A DNA stretch of 64,000 nt, taken from the NCBI RefSeq assembly GCF_001605885.1, contig NZ_LRPE01000036.1, positions 124,001 to 188,000 on the forward strand, in the 5' to 3' direction. Source of the stretch: Acinetobacter lactucae (GTDB lineage Bacteria > Pseudomonadota > Gammaproteobacteria > Pseudomonadales > Moraxellaceae). The notes under the pieces were generated by a model, which had not been told where the DNA came from, ran no database searches, and saw nothing but the letters and a program-made list of their open reading frames with translations. Shown one piece after another: positions 1-8,534 of this stretch (position 1 is its first letter; each line of letters begins with the position of its first letter). The translations under genes and the position numbers were made by a program.

Positions 1-1
1 G

Positions 2-739
2 CGTTTAATTGATTTTGTAGAACAAAAAGAAGTTTGGCTCGATCAAATTGAATTTTTAGTGATTGATGAAGCTGACCGTTTACTGGACATGGGTTTTATT
101 CCTTCTGTAAAACGTATTGTCCGTTACTCTCCGCGTAAGGAACAACGTCAAACGCTCATGTTCTCCGCGACATTTAGTTATGATGTACTTAATTTGGCAA
201 GACAATGGTTGTTTGAACCTATCACTGTTGAAATTGAGCCTGAGCAAAAGACCAATAACGATGTAGAGCAACGTGTTTACGTTGTGGCTAAACAAGATAA
301 ATATCGTTTACTACAAGATATCTTGCGTGAAGAGCCGATCGATAAAGTCATGATTTTTGCTAATCGACGTGATCAGGTACGCCGTCTCTATGATCATTTA
401 AAGAAAGATGGATACAGAGTCGGTATGCTTTCGGGTGAGATTGCTCAAGATAAACGTTTAAAAATGTTAGAGCAATTTAAGCAAGGTAAACATAATATTA
501 TGATTGCGACGGATGTTGCTGGTCGTGGTATTCATGTAGATGGCGTATCGCATGTCATTAACTTTACCTTGCCTGAACAGTCTGATGATTATGTGCACCG
601 TATTGGACGTACAGGTCGCGCTGGGTCACAAGGAGTAAGTATTAGTTTTCTTTCGGAAGACGATGCCTTTTATTTACCCGAAATTGAAAAAGCAATTGGC
701 AAGAAATTACCACTGACCAGATTAGATGGTTACTGCTAA
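2..739 (+). CDS. DEAD-box RNA helicase, C-terminal part (5' end outside window)
   Basis: The reading frame is open from base 2, so the start codon and motifs Q and I lie upstream of the window. Visible superfamily 2 motifs, in order, are DEAD (motif II, in VIDEADRLLDMGF), SAT (MFSATF), ATDVAGRGI (motif V) and HRIGRTGRAG (motif VI). The protein unwinds RNA with ATP in the cytoplasm. It ends about 40 residues after motif VI without the long basic tail of some RhlE/DeaD types, which fits a RhlB/RhlE-like enzyme; the subfamily is not decided. A strong terminator follows directly. Confidence 0.93.
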   Translation, partial: RLIDFVEQKEVWLDQIEFLVIDEADRLLDMGFIPSVKRIVRYSPRKEQRQTLMFSATFSYDVLNLARQWLFEPITVEIEPEQKTNNDVEQRVYVVAKQDKYRLLQDILREEPIDKVMIFANRRDQVRRLYDHLKKDGYRVGMLSGEIAQDKRLKMLEQFKQGKHNIMIATDVAGRGIHVDGVSHVINFTLPEQSDDYVHRIGRTGRAGSQGVSISFLSEDDAFYLPEIEKAIGKKLPLTRLDGYC

Positions 740-740
740 T

Positions 741-776
741 AAAAAAATCCCAATCAAATGATTGGGATTTTTTTTT
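741..776. terminator. Bidirectional intrinsic terminator
   Basis: The inverted repeat AATCCCAATCA / TGATTGGGATT with a 2-nt loop is flanked by an A-run on the left and a T-run on the right. It can end both the helicase transcript (plus) and the convergent lipoprotein transcript (minus). Confidence 0.85.
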
Positions 777-778
777 GA

Positions 779-1159
779 TTAATTAATTTTACAATAGAAA
801 GTAAGCGTTGTTTGATAGTCATCATCTTTTGCTAAAGACGCATTTTTACCAGTTAATGTGCCAATGACACCTGCAGCAGCTTCAACCATTTGACCAGTTT
901 TTTCACTTACAACATCTTTTAATACACCGTTGTAGGTTGTTTTTTCATCCACAACGACTGGTGAAGTGCTTTTTGAGCAAGTTTTTTGGGCTGCTGTAAT
1001 TGCATTGTTTTTTGCAATTAAATTGGTTTTGCCAATACCTGTAACTTCAAACTGATTATTTTCTTTCTGAACTGCTAGAGTGTTTTTAGGAGTAGTTGCA
1101 CAAGCACCAAGTAATAAAACAACACCGCTCATTGCGCTCGCTAAAATTATTTTTTTCAT
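779..1159 (-). CDS. Small secreted lipoprotein of unknown function
   Basis: A 126-residue protein with a type II signal peptide: MKK start, hydrophobic stretch, and lipobox LGAC with the modified Cys at residue 20. The mature part has no domain I recognise. It contains a central Ala/Gly-rich stretch and two further Cys residues (near residues 61 and 123) that could form a disulfide. It is preceded by a clear AGGTGA ribosome site. It is probably anchored in the outer membrane or periplasmic side. The shared bidirectional terminator lies at its 3' end. Function is unknown. Confidence 0.75.
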   Translation of the reverse strand: MKKIILASAMSGVVLLLGACATTPKNTLAVQKENNQFEVTGIGKTNLIAKNNAITAAQKTCSKSTSPVVVDEKTTYNGVLKDVVSEKTGQMVEAAAGVIGTLTGKNASLAKDDDYQTTLTFYCKIN

Positions 1160-1363
1160 AATTCACCTAAAGTTAATCGCTAAAAGATATTGCCATTTGA
1201 ACACAGGTTTTCTAATTGATTTTGAATACGTTGTATGAGTTTTGATGTTTTGTATTAAAAAATGTCAAAGTGAGAGTTCGTTAATTTTATAAGCTAGATT
1301 CAATGGTGGATTAACGGTAGATTATGCTAATCTATTTTGAATTTTTGAGTTAGATCAATATTA

Positions 1364-1939
1364 ATGACGGATTCAGCAATACAAGTAATTCACCAAAATA
1401 TTCATCAGCGTCAGTCTATTGGCCAATTAGTTGAGCCAGCTCCAAATACAGAGCAATTAGAGTTAGCTTTCCAAGCAGCTTTGACAGCTCCAGATCATCA
1501 TAGACTTAAGCCAACACGTTTTGTGGTAATTCCGGGCGAACAACGTGCTGCTTTCGGTGAAGTTTTAGCAAATGCCTTGGCTGATTTAGGTGAAACTGAT
1601 CCCGCTCAACTCGAACGAGTTAAACAACATCCTTTTCGCGCCCCGCTACTCATTTTGGCGCTTACACAATTACAAGATCATCCAAAAGTACCGCATTTTG
1701 AACAAATCTTAAGTACAGGGGCCGCAGTACAAAATCTTTTGTTATCTTTGCAAGCTCAAGGTTTTTCGACCATGTGGCGTAGTGGTGCAGTTGTCGAATC
1801 AAATTGGTTAAAACAGCATTTAGGCCTGCAAGCCCGTGATTTAATTTCAGGTATTATTTACGTCGGCACGGCAGCTAAAGTAATTGCACCGCGTGCTGAT
1901 ATTGAAAGTAAAGAATTCGTAAAAGTTTGGCAGGCTTAA
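1364..1939 (+). CDS. Nitroreductase family protein, YdjA-like
   Basis: A 191-residue protein with the nitroreductase-fold pattern: N-terminal RQSIGQL motif (FMN phosphate contact in this family), the APDHHRLKPTRFVVI segment typical of the short YdjA subgroup, and the ending GIIYVGT...P. The family uses FMN and NAD(P)H; the physiological substrate of YdjA-type enzymes is unsettled. It lies 34 bp upstream of gpsA and is likely co-transcribed. Confidence 0.85.
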   Translation: MTDSAIQVIHQNIHQRQSIGQLVEPAPNTEQLELAFQAALTAPDHHRLKPTRFVVIPGEQRAAFGEVLANALADLGETDPAQLERVKQHPFRAPLLILALTQLQDHPKVPHFEQILSTGAAVQNLLLSLQAQGFSTMWRSGAVVESNWLKQHLGLQARDLISGIIYVGTAAKVIAPRADIESKEFVKVWQA

Positions 1940-1973
1940 AAGTCTGTAAAAGTAAGAAATAGGATAATAAAAG

Positions 1974-3047
1974 ATGGCTGAATTTAAGTTTACAGATTTG
2001 GTAGAACCTGTTGCGGTTGATAAAAAAACCGCTTTACGTATTACCGTTCTAGGGGGAGGGAGCTTCGGAACGGCTATGGCAAATTTAGCTGCACGTAACG
2101 GTTGCGATACCATGATCTGGATTCGTGATGCCGAAACAGCTGAGGAAATTAATAAAACTCACATTAATAAACGTTATTTGCCGGACTTTACTTTAGAGTC
2201 ATCATTACGTGCCGTGTCTGATCTTGAGCAAGCCGTGTGTGACCGAGATATTATTTTGGTCGCAATTCCAAGTCACTCATTCCGTGATGTCTTAAAACAA
2301 ATTGCTCCATATATTACTGCACAAGCGGTTGTTTCTTTAACCAAGGGTATTGAAGCTAAAACTTTCAGCTTCATGAGCGATATTATTCGTGAAGAATTGC
2401 CTGAAGTTCCCTATGGCGTACTATCAGGTCCAAACCTTGCAAAAGAAATTATGGCGGGTATGCCGTCGGGTACCGTTATTGCTAGTGATTCGGAATTGGT
2501 TCGTTATGCTGTGCAACATGCTCTGCATAGTGCTTTATTCCGTGTTTTTGGTAGTGATGATGTGCACGGTGTGGAGTTGGGTGGTGCGCTTAAAAATATT
2601 TATGCGGTTGCAATGGGAATTGGGGCAGCTTACAAGATTGGTGAAAATACCAAGAGTATGATTTTAACCCGTGCTTTGGCCGAGATGAGTCGTTTTGCAG
2701 TAAAACAAGGTGCAAATCCGCTTACATTCTTGGGGTTGTCAGGTGTGGGTGATTTATTTGCGACTTGTAATAGTCCTTTAAGCCGTAATTATCAGATTGG
2801 CTATGCTTTAGGTTCGGGTAAAACACTTGATCAAGCAAGTAAAGAGTTGGGGCAAACAGCAGAAGGCATCAATACCATTGTTCAGGTGCGTGGTAAAGCA
2901 GAAGAACTAGATGTTTATATGCCAATTACTAATGCTTTATATGAAGTTATTTTTGAAGGGGCACCTCCTTTAAATATTGCATTATCTCTTATGAAAAACG
3001 GACACCGTAGTGATGTAGAATTTGTTTTACCTCATCATGAAGTCTGA
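1974..3047 (+). CDS. gpsA: Glycerol-3-phosphate dehydrogenase [NAD(P)+]
   Basis: Makes sn-glycerol 3-phosphate from dihydroxyacetone phosphate for phospholipid synthesis in the cytoplasm. The Rossmann motif GGGSFGTA is at residues 27-34. SGPNLAKEI and the catalytic-lysine region GGALKNIYA follow, and then the C-terminal helical domain. At 357 residues it is about 20 longer than the enterobacterial enzyme because of an N-terminal extension before the Rossmann strand. It sits between a nitroreductase and sixA. Confidence 0.96.
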   Translation: MAEFKFTDLVEPVAVDKKTALRITVLGGGSFGTAMANLAARNGCDTMIWIRDAETAEEINKTHINKRYLPDFTLESSLRAVSDLEQAVCDRDIILVAIPSHSFRDVLKQIAPYITAQAVVSLTKGIEAKTFSFMSDIIREELPEVPYGVLSGPNLAKEIMAGMPSGTVIASDSELVRYAVQHALHSALFRVFGSDDVHGVELGGALKNIYAVAMGIGAAYKIGENTKSMILTRALAEMSRFAVKQGANPLTFLGLSGVGDLFATCNSPLSRNYQIGYALGSGKTLDQASKELGQTAEGINTIVQVRGKAEELDVYMPITNALYEVIFEGAPPLNIALSLMKNGHRSDVEFVLPHHEV

Positions 3048-3103
3048 AGAAGAAATGTCATAAATTGTGGTTATAATGCAAGAATTATTAACAAGGAAAA
3101 TTT

Positions 3104-3559
3104 ATGCAACTAACATTGGTTCGCCACGGGGAAGCTGCTCCACCAGTAAATGGTAATGATACTAAACGTCCTCTTACTGCTCGTGGACATGCTCAAGCTG
3201 AACAGACAGCAACATTTTTAAAAGATATTGTTAAGCCTGATATTTTTGTGGTCAGTCCTTTGCTACGTGCTCAAGAGACATTAGCTCATATTCAAGCGTA
3301 TTTTAAAGATGTGCCTGTGTTGTTATGCGATAAAATTAAACCGGATGATAATGCTAAGGAAGCAGTTGAGTGGTTGTCACAAATTCCTTATGAGTCAATT
3401 GTAGTAGTTTGTCATATGAATGTAGTAGGGCATATTGCTGAGCTACTGACTCATGAAAACTTTAATCCATTTGCACTGGCTGAAGCTCGAATTTATGATC
3501 AGGCAGTGATTGCAACTGGTTTATCAACACAAAAAAATAGTTTTATACCCACAATATAA
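3104..3559 (+). CDS. sixA: Phosphohistidine phosphatase SixA
   Basis: A 151-residue histidine phosphatase with the N-terminal RHGE motif (Arg7-His8, His8 being the phosphate acceptor). The second catalytic His is in the VVCHMNVVG segment. SixA removes phosphate from His-containing phosphotransfer proteins. The single short domain and the RPLTARG element match SixA rather than phosphoglycerate mutases. It follows gpsA by 56 bp and precedes gspL by 23 bp. Confidence 0.9.
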   Translation: MQLTLVRHGEAAPPVNGNDTKRPLTARGHAQAEQTATFLKDIVKPDIFVVSPLLRAQETLAHIQAYFKDVPVLLCDKIKPDDNAKEAVEWLSQIPYESIVVVCHMNVVGHIAELLTHENFNPFALAEARIYDQAVIATGLSTQKNSFIPTI

Positions 3560-3582
3560 ATAAAAAGGTTATTTAGCCCATT

Positions 3583-4722
3583 ATGCTGTATTTATGGATG
3601 CCTGAAACCAATGGAATATGGCATTGGTCTAACGGAGAAAACTGGTTGCAGGCTGAAAGCCTCGATCAATTAATACAAGACCTACAATTGCATCAAGGAA
3701 GAGAGGCTGTTGTCTTTTTTCCTAGTCGTCATGCTCAGGTACTCCAGCAACAAATAGCAAAGTCTCATTACAAGCAACTAGGGGCAGAAGGTGTTAAATA
3801 TCTGCTTGAAGAATTTGTAACTTTGCCTATTGATCACATGAAAGTAGTTCATCATTTTCATGCTGATCAATTAACAGTATTGGGCGTTGCGAAAACTACT
3901 GTGGAAACATGGCAACATGCGATGAATTTGTTGCCAATCAAGCTGGTTGCTTTGTTGCCAGACTTTTTGATTTTGCCGGAACCCCAAGATCAACAAGTGA
4001 TTTTGTGTAATATTGATCAAAAATTACTAGCACGTGAAAGTAAATGGGTGGGTAATTCACTTGATGATTTGGGATTATTTTTGGAGTTCCAGCCAGTTGA
4101 AACACATTATCAATATAGTGGGCTGACTGTAGAGCAGTTAGAAAGCTTAGAAGCGGCTTCTAGTGTAGAGCAGCGTTCAGAATTTTTTTATCAGTTTCAG
4201 GGCTTAGATAAACCTAAACAGCATCCTTTTAATGTTTTACCAAAAGCCAAAGGTCAAGAACAAGCTGTTTCTGGTTACTGGAAAGCATGTGCTGTTCTTC
4301 TTTTAGCAATAATTGTGGTTCAGTTTAGCTATGATTTGTTACGTTGGGTGAAATTAAGAAATGTAGCAAATCAAACAGCTGAGCAAACGATTGAGCAATA
4401 TAAGTACTGGTTTGGTCCATCTAGTCGTGTAAATGAACAAAATATAAAAAGCCAATTTGAAAGTCATTTAAGAATGAGTAAGCAGGGCGATACACAAGCA
4501 CTTTCTCTGTTGAGTCGTGTTGGACCTATTTTAATGCAAAGACAAATTTTAGCTCAGCAATTAAATTATGATGCTTCTACACTAACTATGGCTTTAAAAG
4601 CGAAATCTGGAGATGATTTGCAAGCTTTAACACAGCAGCTTAATCAGCAAGGATTTAAGGCGGAGTTAGGTAATGTTCAAGCCGATGGTGGTGGGGCAAT
4701 TGGGGTGGTGAAAATACAATAA
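3583..4722 (+). CDS. gspL: Type II secretion system protein L
   Basis: A 379-residue inner-membrane scaffold protein. Residues 1 to about 225 form the cytoplasmic actin-like domain that binds the GspE ATPase. One transmembrane helix follows at about 236-255 (ACAVLLLAIIVVQFSYDLL). The rest is a periplasmic ferredoxin-like domain that pairs with GspM. The stop codon overlaps the gspM start by one base (TAATG), so the two are translationally coupled. The other gsp genes are not in this window; the pair stands alone. Confidence 0.9.
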   Translation: MLYLWMPETNGIWHWSNGENWLQAESLDQLIQDLQLHQGREAVVFFPSRHAQVLQQQIAKSHYKQLGAEGVKYLLEEFVTLPIDHMKVVHHFHADQLTVLGVAKTTVETWQHAMNLLPIKLVALLPDFLILPEPQDQQVILCNIDQKLLARESKWVGNSLDDLGLFLEFQPVETHYQYSGLTVEQLESLEAASSVEQRSEFFYQFQGLDKPKQHPFNVLPKAKGQEQAVSGYWKACAVLLLAIIVVQFSYDLLRWVKLRNVANQTAEQTIEQYKYWFGPSSRVNEQNIKSQFESHLRMSKQGDTQALSLLSRVGPILMQRQILAQQLNYDASTLTMALKAKSGDDLQALTQQLNQQGFKAELGNVQADGGGAIGVVKIQ

Positions 4723-5201
4723 TGAAAATGTTAGCTCAATTGCAAAACCGCTTTGATCAGTGGGTTGAACAAGTTAATCAATATTTAGACCGTTTAACTG
4801 TCCGTGAACGTATCATGGTGGTCTTTACTACAATTTTTGTAGTCGTGGCTATTATTGGAGCTTCACTTTGGAAAATGCATTCCTTAGCAGAACAACAGCA
4901 ACAACGCTTAAATGATTTAAAAGATTTGATGGTGTGGATGCAAAGTAATGCAGTCACTATGAAACCTGCGAGTGAGCTTGAGTTGGGTCAAGCAGAAAAA
5001 ATACAACGTGTAGCTCAACAACAAGGCTTAACTGTTACTTCTCAGCAAAATGGTGAGCAGTTACAAATTATTGTTACGCATCAGAATTACGCAATTTTAG
5101 CTAACTTTTTAACCCAACTGGCACAAATGGGCTTAAGTATTGAAAAAATGGAAATGGTTTCAACTGAAGGGCAGATTAAATTAACAGCGACGGTTCAATA
5201 A
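4722..5201 (+). CDS. gspM: Type II secretion system protein M
   Basis: A 159-residue bitopic inner-membrane protein with a short cytoplasmic N-terminus, a transmembrane helix near residues 31-50 (IMVVFTTIFVVVAIIGASLW), then a coiled segment and a small alpha/beta periplasmic domain. GspM stabilises GspL in the secretion platform. It is coupled to gspL by a one-base overlap, and 80-90 bp separate it from pyrD. Confidence 0.9.
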   Translation: MKMLAQLQNRFDQWVEQVNQYLDRLTVRERIMVVFTTIFVVVAIIGASLWKMHSLAEQQQQRLNDLKDLMVWMQSNAVTMKPASELELGQAEKIQRVAQQQGLTVTSQQNGEQLQIIVTHQNYAILANFLTQLAQMGLSIEKMEMVSTEGQIKLTATVQ

Positions 5202-5290
5202 CATATTAAAATATGCTGGTCTTAAGCATGGTGTTTTGTGCTCCCTGTGCCTATAATATGCCTACCTAAAATCAGTAGATTGTGATTGGT

Positions 5291-6295
5291 ATGTTATATT
5301 CACTTGCTCGCCCGATGTTGTTTAGTTTAGCACCAGAGCGTGCCCATGAATTAACATTATCTATGCTTGATAAAGCACATAAGTTCGGCCTATTACGTCA
5401 GAGCGTAGAAGCGAAACCAACGACTTGTATGGGAATTGAATTTCCAAATCCGGTAGGTTTAGCAGCTGGACTTGATAAAAATGGTGCACACATTGATGCA
5501 CTGGCAGGACTAGGCTTTGGTTTTATTGAAATTGGAACCATTACACCTCGCCCTCAGTCCGGTAATCCACAGCCCCGCTTATTTCGTATTCCTGAAGCTA
5601 AAGCCATTATTAACCGTATGGGGTTTAATAATGATGGCGTTGATAAGTTGATTGAAAATGTCAAAGCTTCAAAATTTAAAGGAATTTTAGGCATTAATAT
5701 TGGTAAGAATGCCGATACGCCTGTAGAAAAGGCTGTCGATGATTACCTAATTTGCCTAGAGAAAGTTTATAACTACGCTTCTTATATTACCGTTAATATT
5801 TCATCTCCAAATACTAAGAACTTAAGAAGTTTACAAAGCGGTGATGCATTAACTGAATTATTGCAAACCTTAAAAGAAAGACAACTTGAGCTTGCTGAAC
5901 AATACAACCATTATGTTCCTTTGGTTTTAAAAGTTGCACCTGATTTAACACCTGAAGATGTTGAGTTTATTGCAGCACAATTATTGCATTTTAAAATTGA
6001 TGGCTTAATTGTTACCAATACGACTCTATCAAGAGAGGGTGTGGAAAATCTTCCTCATGGTAACGAGTCTGGTGGCTTATCAGGCGCACCTGTTTTTGAA
6101 AAAAGTACCGAATGCTTACGTTTGTTTGCCCAAACATTAAAAGGTCAAATCCCGTTAATTGGTGTGGGTGGAATTTTGTCGGGTGAACAAGCAGCAGTCA
6201 AACAGCAAGCTGGAGCAACATTAGTACAGATCTATAGTGGGCTGATTTATACCGGTCCTATTTTAGTGAAACAATGTGTTGCAGCTATGTCTTAA
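5291..6295 (+). CDS. pyrD: Dihydroorotate dehydrogenase (quinone), class 2
   Basis: Oxidises dihydroorotate to orotate with FMN and passes electrons to the quinone pool, in pyrimidine synthesis. The N-terminal amphipathic stretch [20 protein letters not shown] is the membrane-association and quinone-tunnel region of class 2 enzymes. NISSPNT carries the catalytic serine of this class. An upstream in-frame GTG exists at 5282, but ATG 5291 gives the usual N-terminus. cvpA begins immediately after the stop. Confidence 0.95.
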   Translation: MLYSLARPMLFSLAPERAHELTLSMLDKAHKFGLLRQSVEAKPTTCMGIEFPNPVGLAAGLDKNGAHIDALAGLGFGFIEIGTITPRPQSGNPQPRLFRIPEAKAIINRMGFNNDGVDKLIENVKASKFKGILGINIGKNADTPVEKAVDDYLICLEKVYNYASYITVNISSPNTKNLRSLQSGDALTELLQTLKERQLELAEQYNHYVPLVLKVAPDLTPEDVEFIAAQLLHFKIDGLIVTNTTLSREGVENLPHGNESGGLSGAPVFEKSTECLRLFAQTLKGQIPLIGVGGILSGEQAAVKQQAGATLVQIYSGLIYTGPILVKQCVAAMS

Positions 6296-6301
6296 GTGAA
6301 T

Positions 6302-6889
6302 ATGAACACAATTGATATCATTATTCTGATACTTTTGCTCATTGGGGGGCTAAACGGTTTGCGACAAGGATTTATTAAAGCCTTTGCGAACTTGGTAGGA
6401 TGGATCATTGCATTAATTATGGGTGCAAAATATGCTGTCCTTCTTGCTCCGTCTATGTCAGGTTTAAGCCATGATCCAGTTGTTCAAAAAATTGCAGCTT
6501 TTGCATTTATAGCACTTTTGATCATTGTTTTAACATGGATCGTCTCTGCATTTTTAAATGGTCTCTTGAAAAGTCTGAAATTGGGGCCATTAAATCGTTT
6601 AGCAGGTGGTGCTTTTGGTTCTTTAAAGGGCTTGTTGGTTGTGCTGATTACAATGCAGGGCGTAGGGCCTTGGGTTGAAAGTTCACCACACTGGAAGCAA
6701 TCCAAGTTTATACAGTATTTATTGCCTTATGCACCTTTAGCTACAGAGTTATCTAAAGATGCAGCAAGTGAGGCACTTCATCAAATAACATCTGGAGGCA
6801 GTGCATCAGGTGCTCCTTCAAAAACAATGGACGAATCGGAAGATATAGAGAACCGATCCGACCATTCGACAAAGAATCCTTTTTATTAA
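6302..6889 (+). CDS. cvpA: CvpA family membrane protein
   Basis: An inner-membrane protein of about 195 residues with four predicted helices and the family pattern NxxD near the start followed by LxGLxxGFIKA. The C-terminal tail is acidic and polar. E. coli CvpA is needed for colicin V production and tolerance of bile stress, but its molecular role is unclear. As in many proteobacteria it precedes purF (25-bp gap). A GTG at 6296 directly after the pyrD stop is an alternative start. Confidence 0.9.
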   Translation: MNTIDIIILILLLIGGLNGLRQGFIKAFANLVGWIIALIMGAKYAVLLAPSMSGLSHDPVVQKIAAFAFIALLIIVLTWIVSAFLNGLLKSLKLGPLNRLAGGAFGSLKGLLVVLITMQGVGPWVESSPHWKQSKFIQYLLPYAPLATELSKDAASEALHQITSGGSASGAPSKTMDESEDIENRSDHSTKNPFY

Positions 6890-6914
6890 TTCCTAGCTTG
6901 TCTGCGAGGTTGCT

Positions 6915-8456
6915 ATGTGTGGAGTTGTTGGTATAGCCGGTAAATCGCCAGTGAACCAAATGTTGTTTGATGCTTTAACGATGTTGCAACATCGTGGGCA
7001 AGATGCAGCTGGAATAGTAACCTGCCATGAAGGCCGTCTTTTCCTGCGTAAGGATAACGGCATGGTGCGTGATGTCTTTCATACTCGTCATATGAGAGCA
7101 TTACTTGGTAATTATGGTATTGGCCATGTGCGTTACCCAACTGCTGGTTCTGCGAGCAGTGCTGAAGCACAACCATTTTATGTGAACTCACCTTACGGTA
7201 TTACGCTTGCACATAATGGTAACTTGACCAATGCAGAAGAAATTCATGATGACCTGTTTAAAACAGATTTACGTCATATGAATACTGATTCTGACTCAGA
7301 AGTTCTTTTAAACGTATTCGCACATGAATTACAGAAAAAAGGCACTTTAAACCCTACAGCTGATGATATTTTTCACACTGTTTCTCGTGTGCATGAGCGT
7401 TGCCAGGGTGCATACGGTGTCGTGGCAATGATTACTGGTCATGGTTTAGTAGGTTTCCGTGATCCAAATGGTATTCGTCCACTTATTTATGGTTCACGTG
7501 TAACTGAACAAGGTGAGATGGAATATATCATTGCTTCTGAATCGGTTGCTATTACTGCGCTTGGTTTTAAAATTGAGCGTGATATTGAGCCAGGTGAAGC
7601 AATTTTCATTGATGCAAACGGTCAATTATTCTCTAAACAGTGTGCTGCTGATCCAAAATACCGCCCATGTATTTTTGAATATGTTTATTTTGCTCGTCCT
7701 GATGCAATTATTGATGGAATTTCAGTTTATAAAGCACGTTTAAAAATGGGTGAAAAGCTTGCTCATAAAATTTTACGTGACTGGGGTGAGGACCATGATA
7801 TTGATGTGGTTATTCCAATTCCAGATACGAGCCGTACTTCCGCTCTAGAGCTTGCAAATATTCTTGGTGTGAAGTTCCGTGAAGGTTTTATGAAAAACCG
7901 TTATATCGGCCGTACCTTTATTATGCCGGGTCAACAGCAACGTAAAAAATCTGTACGTCAGAAATTAAACCCTGTTGAGCTAGAATTTAAAGGCAAGAAC
8001 GTTCTATTGGTTGATGACTCTATTGTACGTGGTACAACGTGTAATGAGATTATTCAAATGGCACGTGATTCTGGTGCAAAAAAAGTATATTTTGCGTCAG
8101 CAGCACCAAAAGTAATGTATCCAAACGTTTACGGTATCGATATGCCTGCTAAAGCTGAGCTTATTGCTTCAGAGCGCAGTGTAGAAGAGATCCAAGAAAT
8201 TATTGGTGCTGATCGTTTAGTTTTCCAAGAATTGGAAGACTTGAAAAATGCTGTACGTACTAGCAAAGTGCCTGACTTAACTGAGTTTGATTGCTCAGTA
8301 TTTGATGGAATTTATGTAACAGGTGATATTGACGGTAACTATCTAAACAACTTGGAGCAGAAGCGTAATGATTCTGCGAAAAAGAAAAAAGATGGTTATA
8401 TTGATGTGAATGTCGATGCTGCTTCTGTAGATTTAACAGGCATTAAAGAAGAATAG
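6915..8456 (+). CDS. purF: Amidophosphoribosyltransferase
   Basis: First committed step of purine synthesis: PRPP plus glutamine to phosphoribosylamine. The protein starts MCGVVGIAG, so Cys2 becomes the N-terminal nucleophile of the glutaminase domain with no propeptide. The phosphoribosyltransferase domain carries the PRPP loop [13 protein letters not shown] near residues 360-375. Length 513 agrees with the family. It is downstream of cvpA and is followed by a strong intrinsic terminator. Confidence 0.97.
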   Translation: MCGVVGIAGKSPVNQMLFDALTMLQHRGQDAAGIVTCHEGRLFLRKDNGMVRDVFHTRHMRALLGNYGIGHVRYPTAGSASSAEAQPFYVNSPYGITLAHNGNLTNAEEIHDDLFKTDLRHMNTDSDSEVLLNVFAHELQKKGTLNPTADDIFHTVSRVHERCQGAYGVVAMITGHGLVGFRDPNGIRPLIYGSRVTEQGEMEYIIASESVAITALGFKIERDIEPGEAIFIDANGQLFSKQCAADPKYRPCIFEYVYFARPDAIIDGISVYKARLKMGEKLAHKILRDWGEDHDIDVVIPIPDTSRTSALELANILGVKFREGFMKNRYIGRTFIMPGQQQRKKSVRQKLNPVELEFKGKNVLLVDDSIVRGTTCNEIIQMARDSGAKKVYFASAAPKVMYPNVYGIDMPAKAELIASERSVEEIQEIIGADRLVFQELEDLKNAVRTSKVPDLTEFDCSVFDGIYVTGDIDGNYLNNLEQKRNDSAKKKKDGYIDVNVDAASVDLTGIKEE

Positions 8457-8465
8457 AAATAGCCG

Positions 8466-8497
8466 AAAAAAGCGGGTGTTTCCCGCTTTTTTCTTTT
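8466..8497 (+). terminator. Intrinsic terminator of cvpA-purF
   Basis: The GC-rich stem GCGGG / CCCGC is extended by A-run/T-run pairing (8466-8476 with 8482-8492), with a 5-nt loop and a T-tract. Confidence 0.88.
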
Positions 8498-8534
8498 ATG
8501 ATGAAACCTAACAATGTAATTGGGAATATTTACA

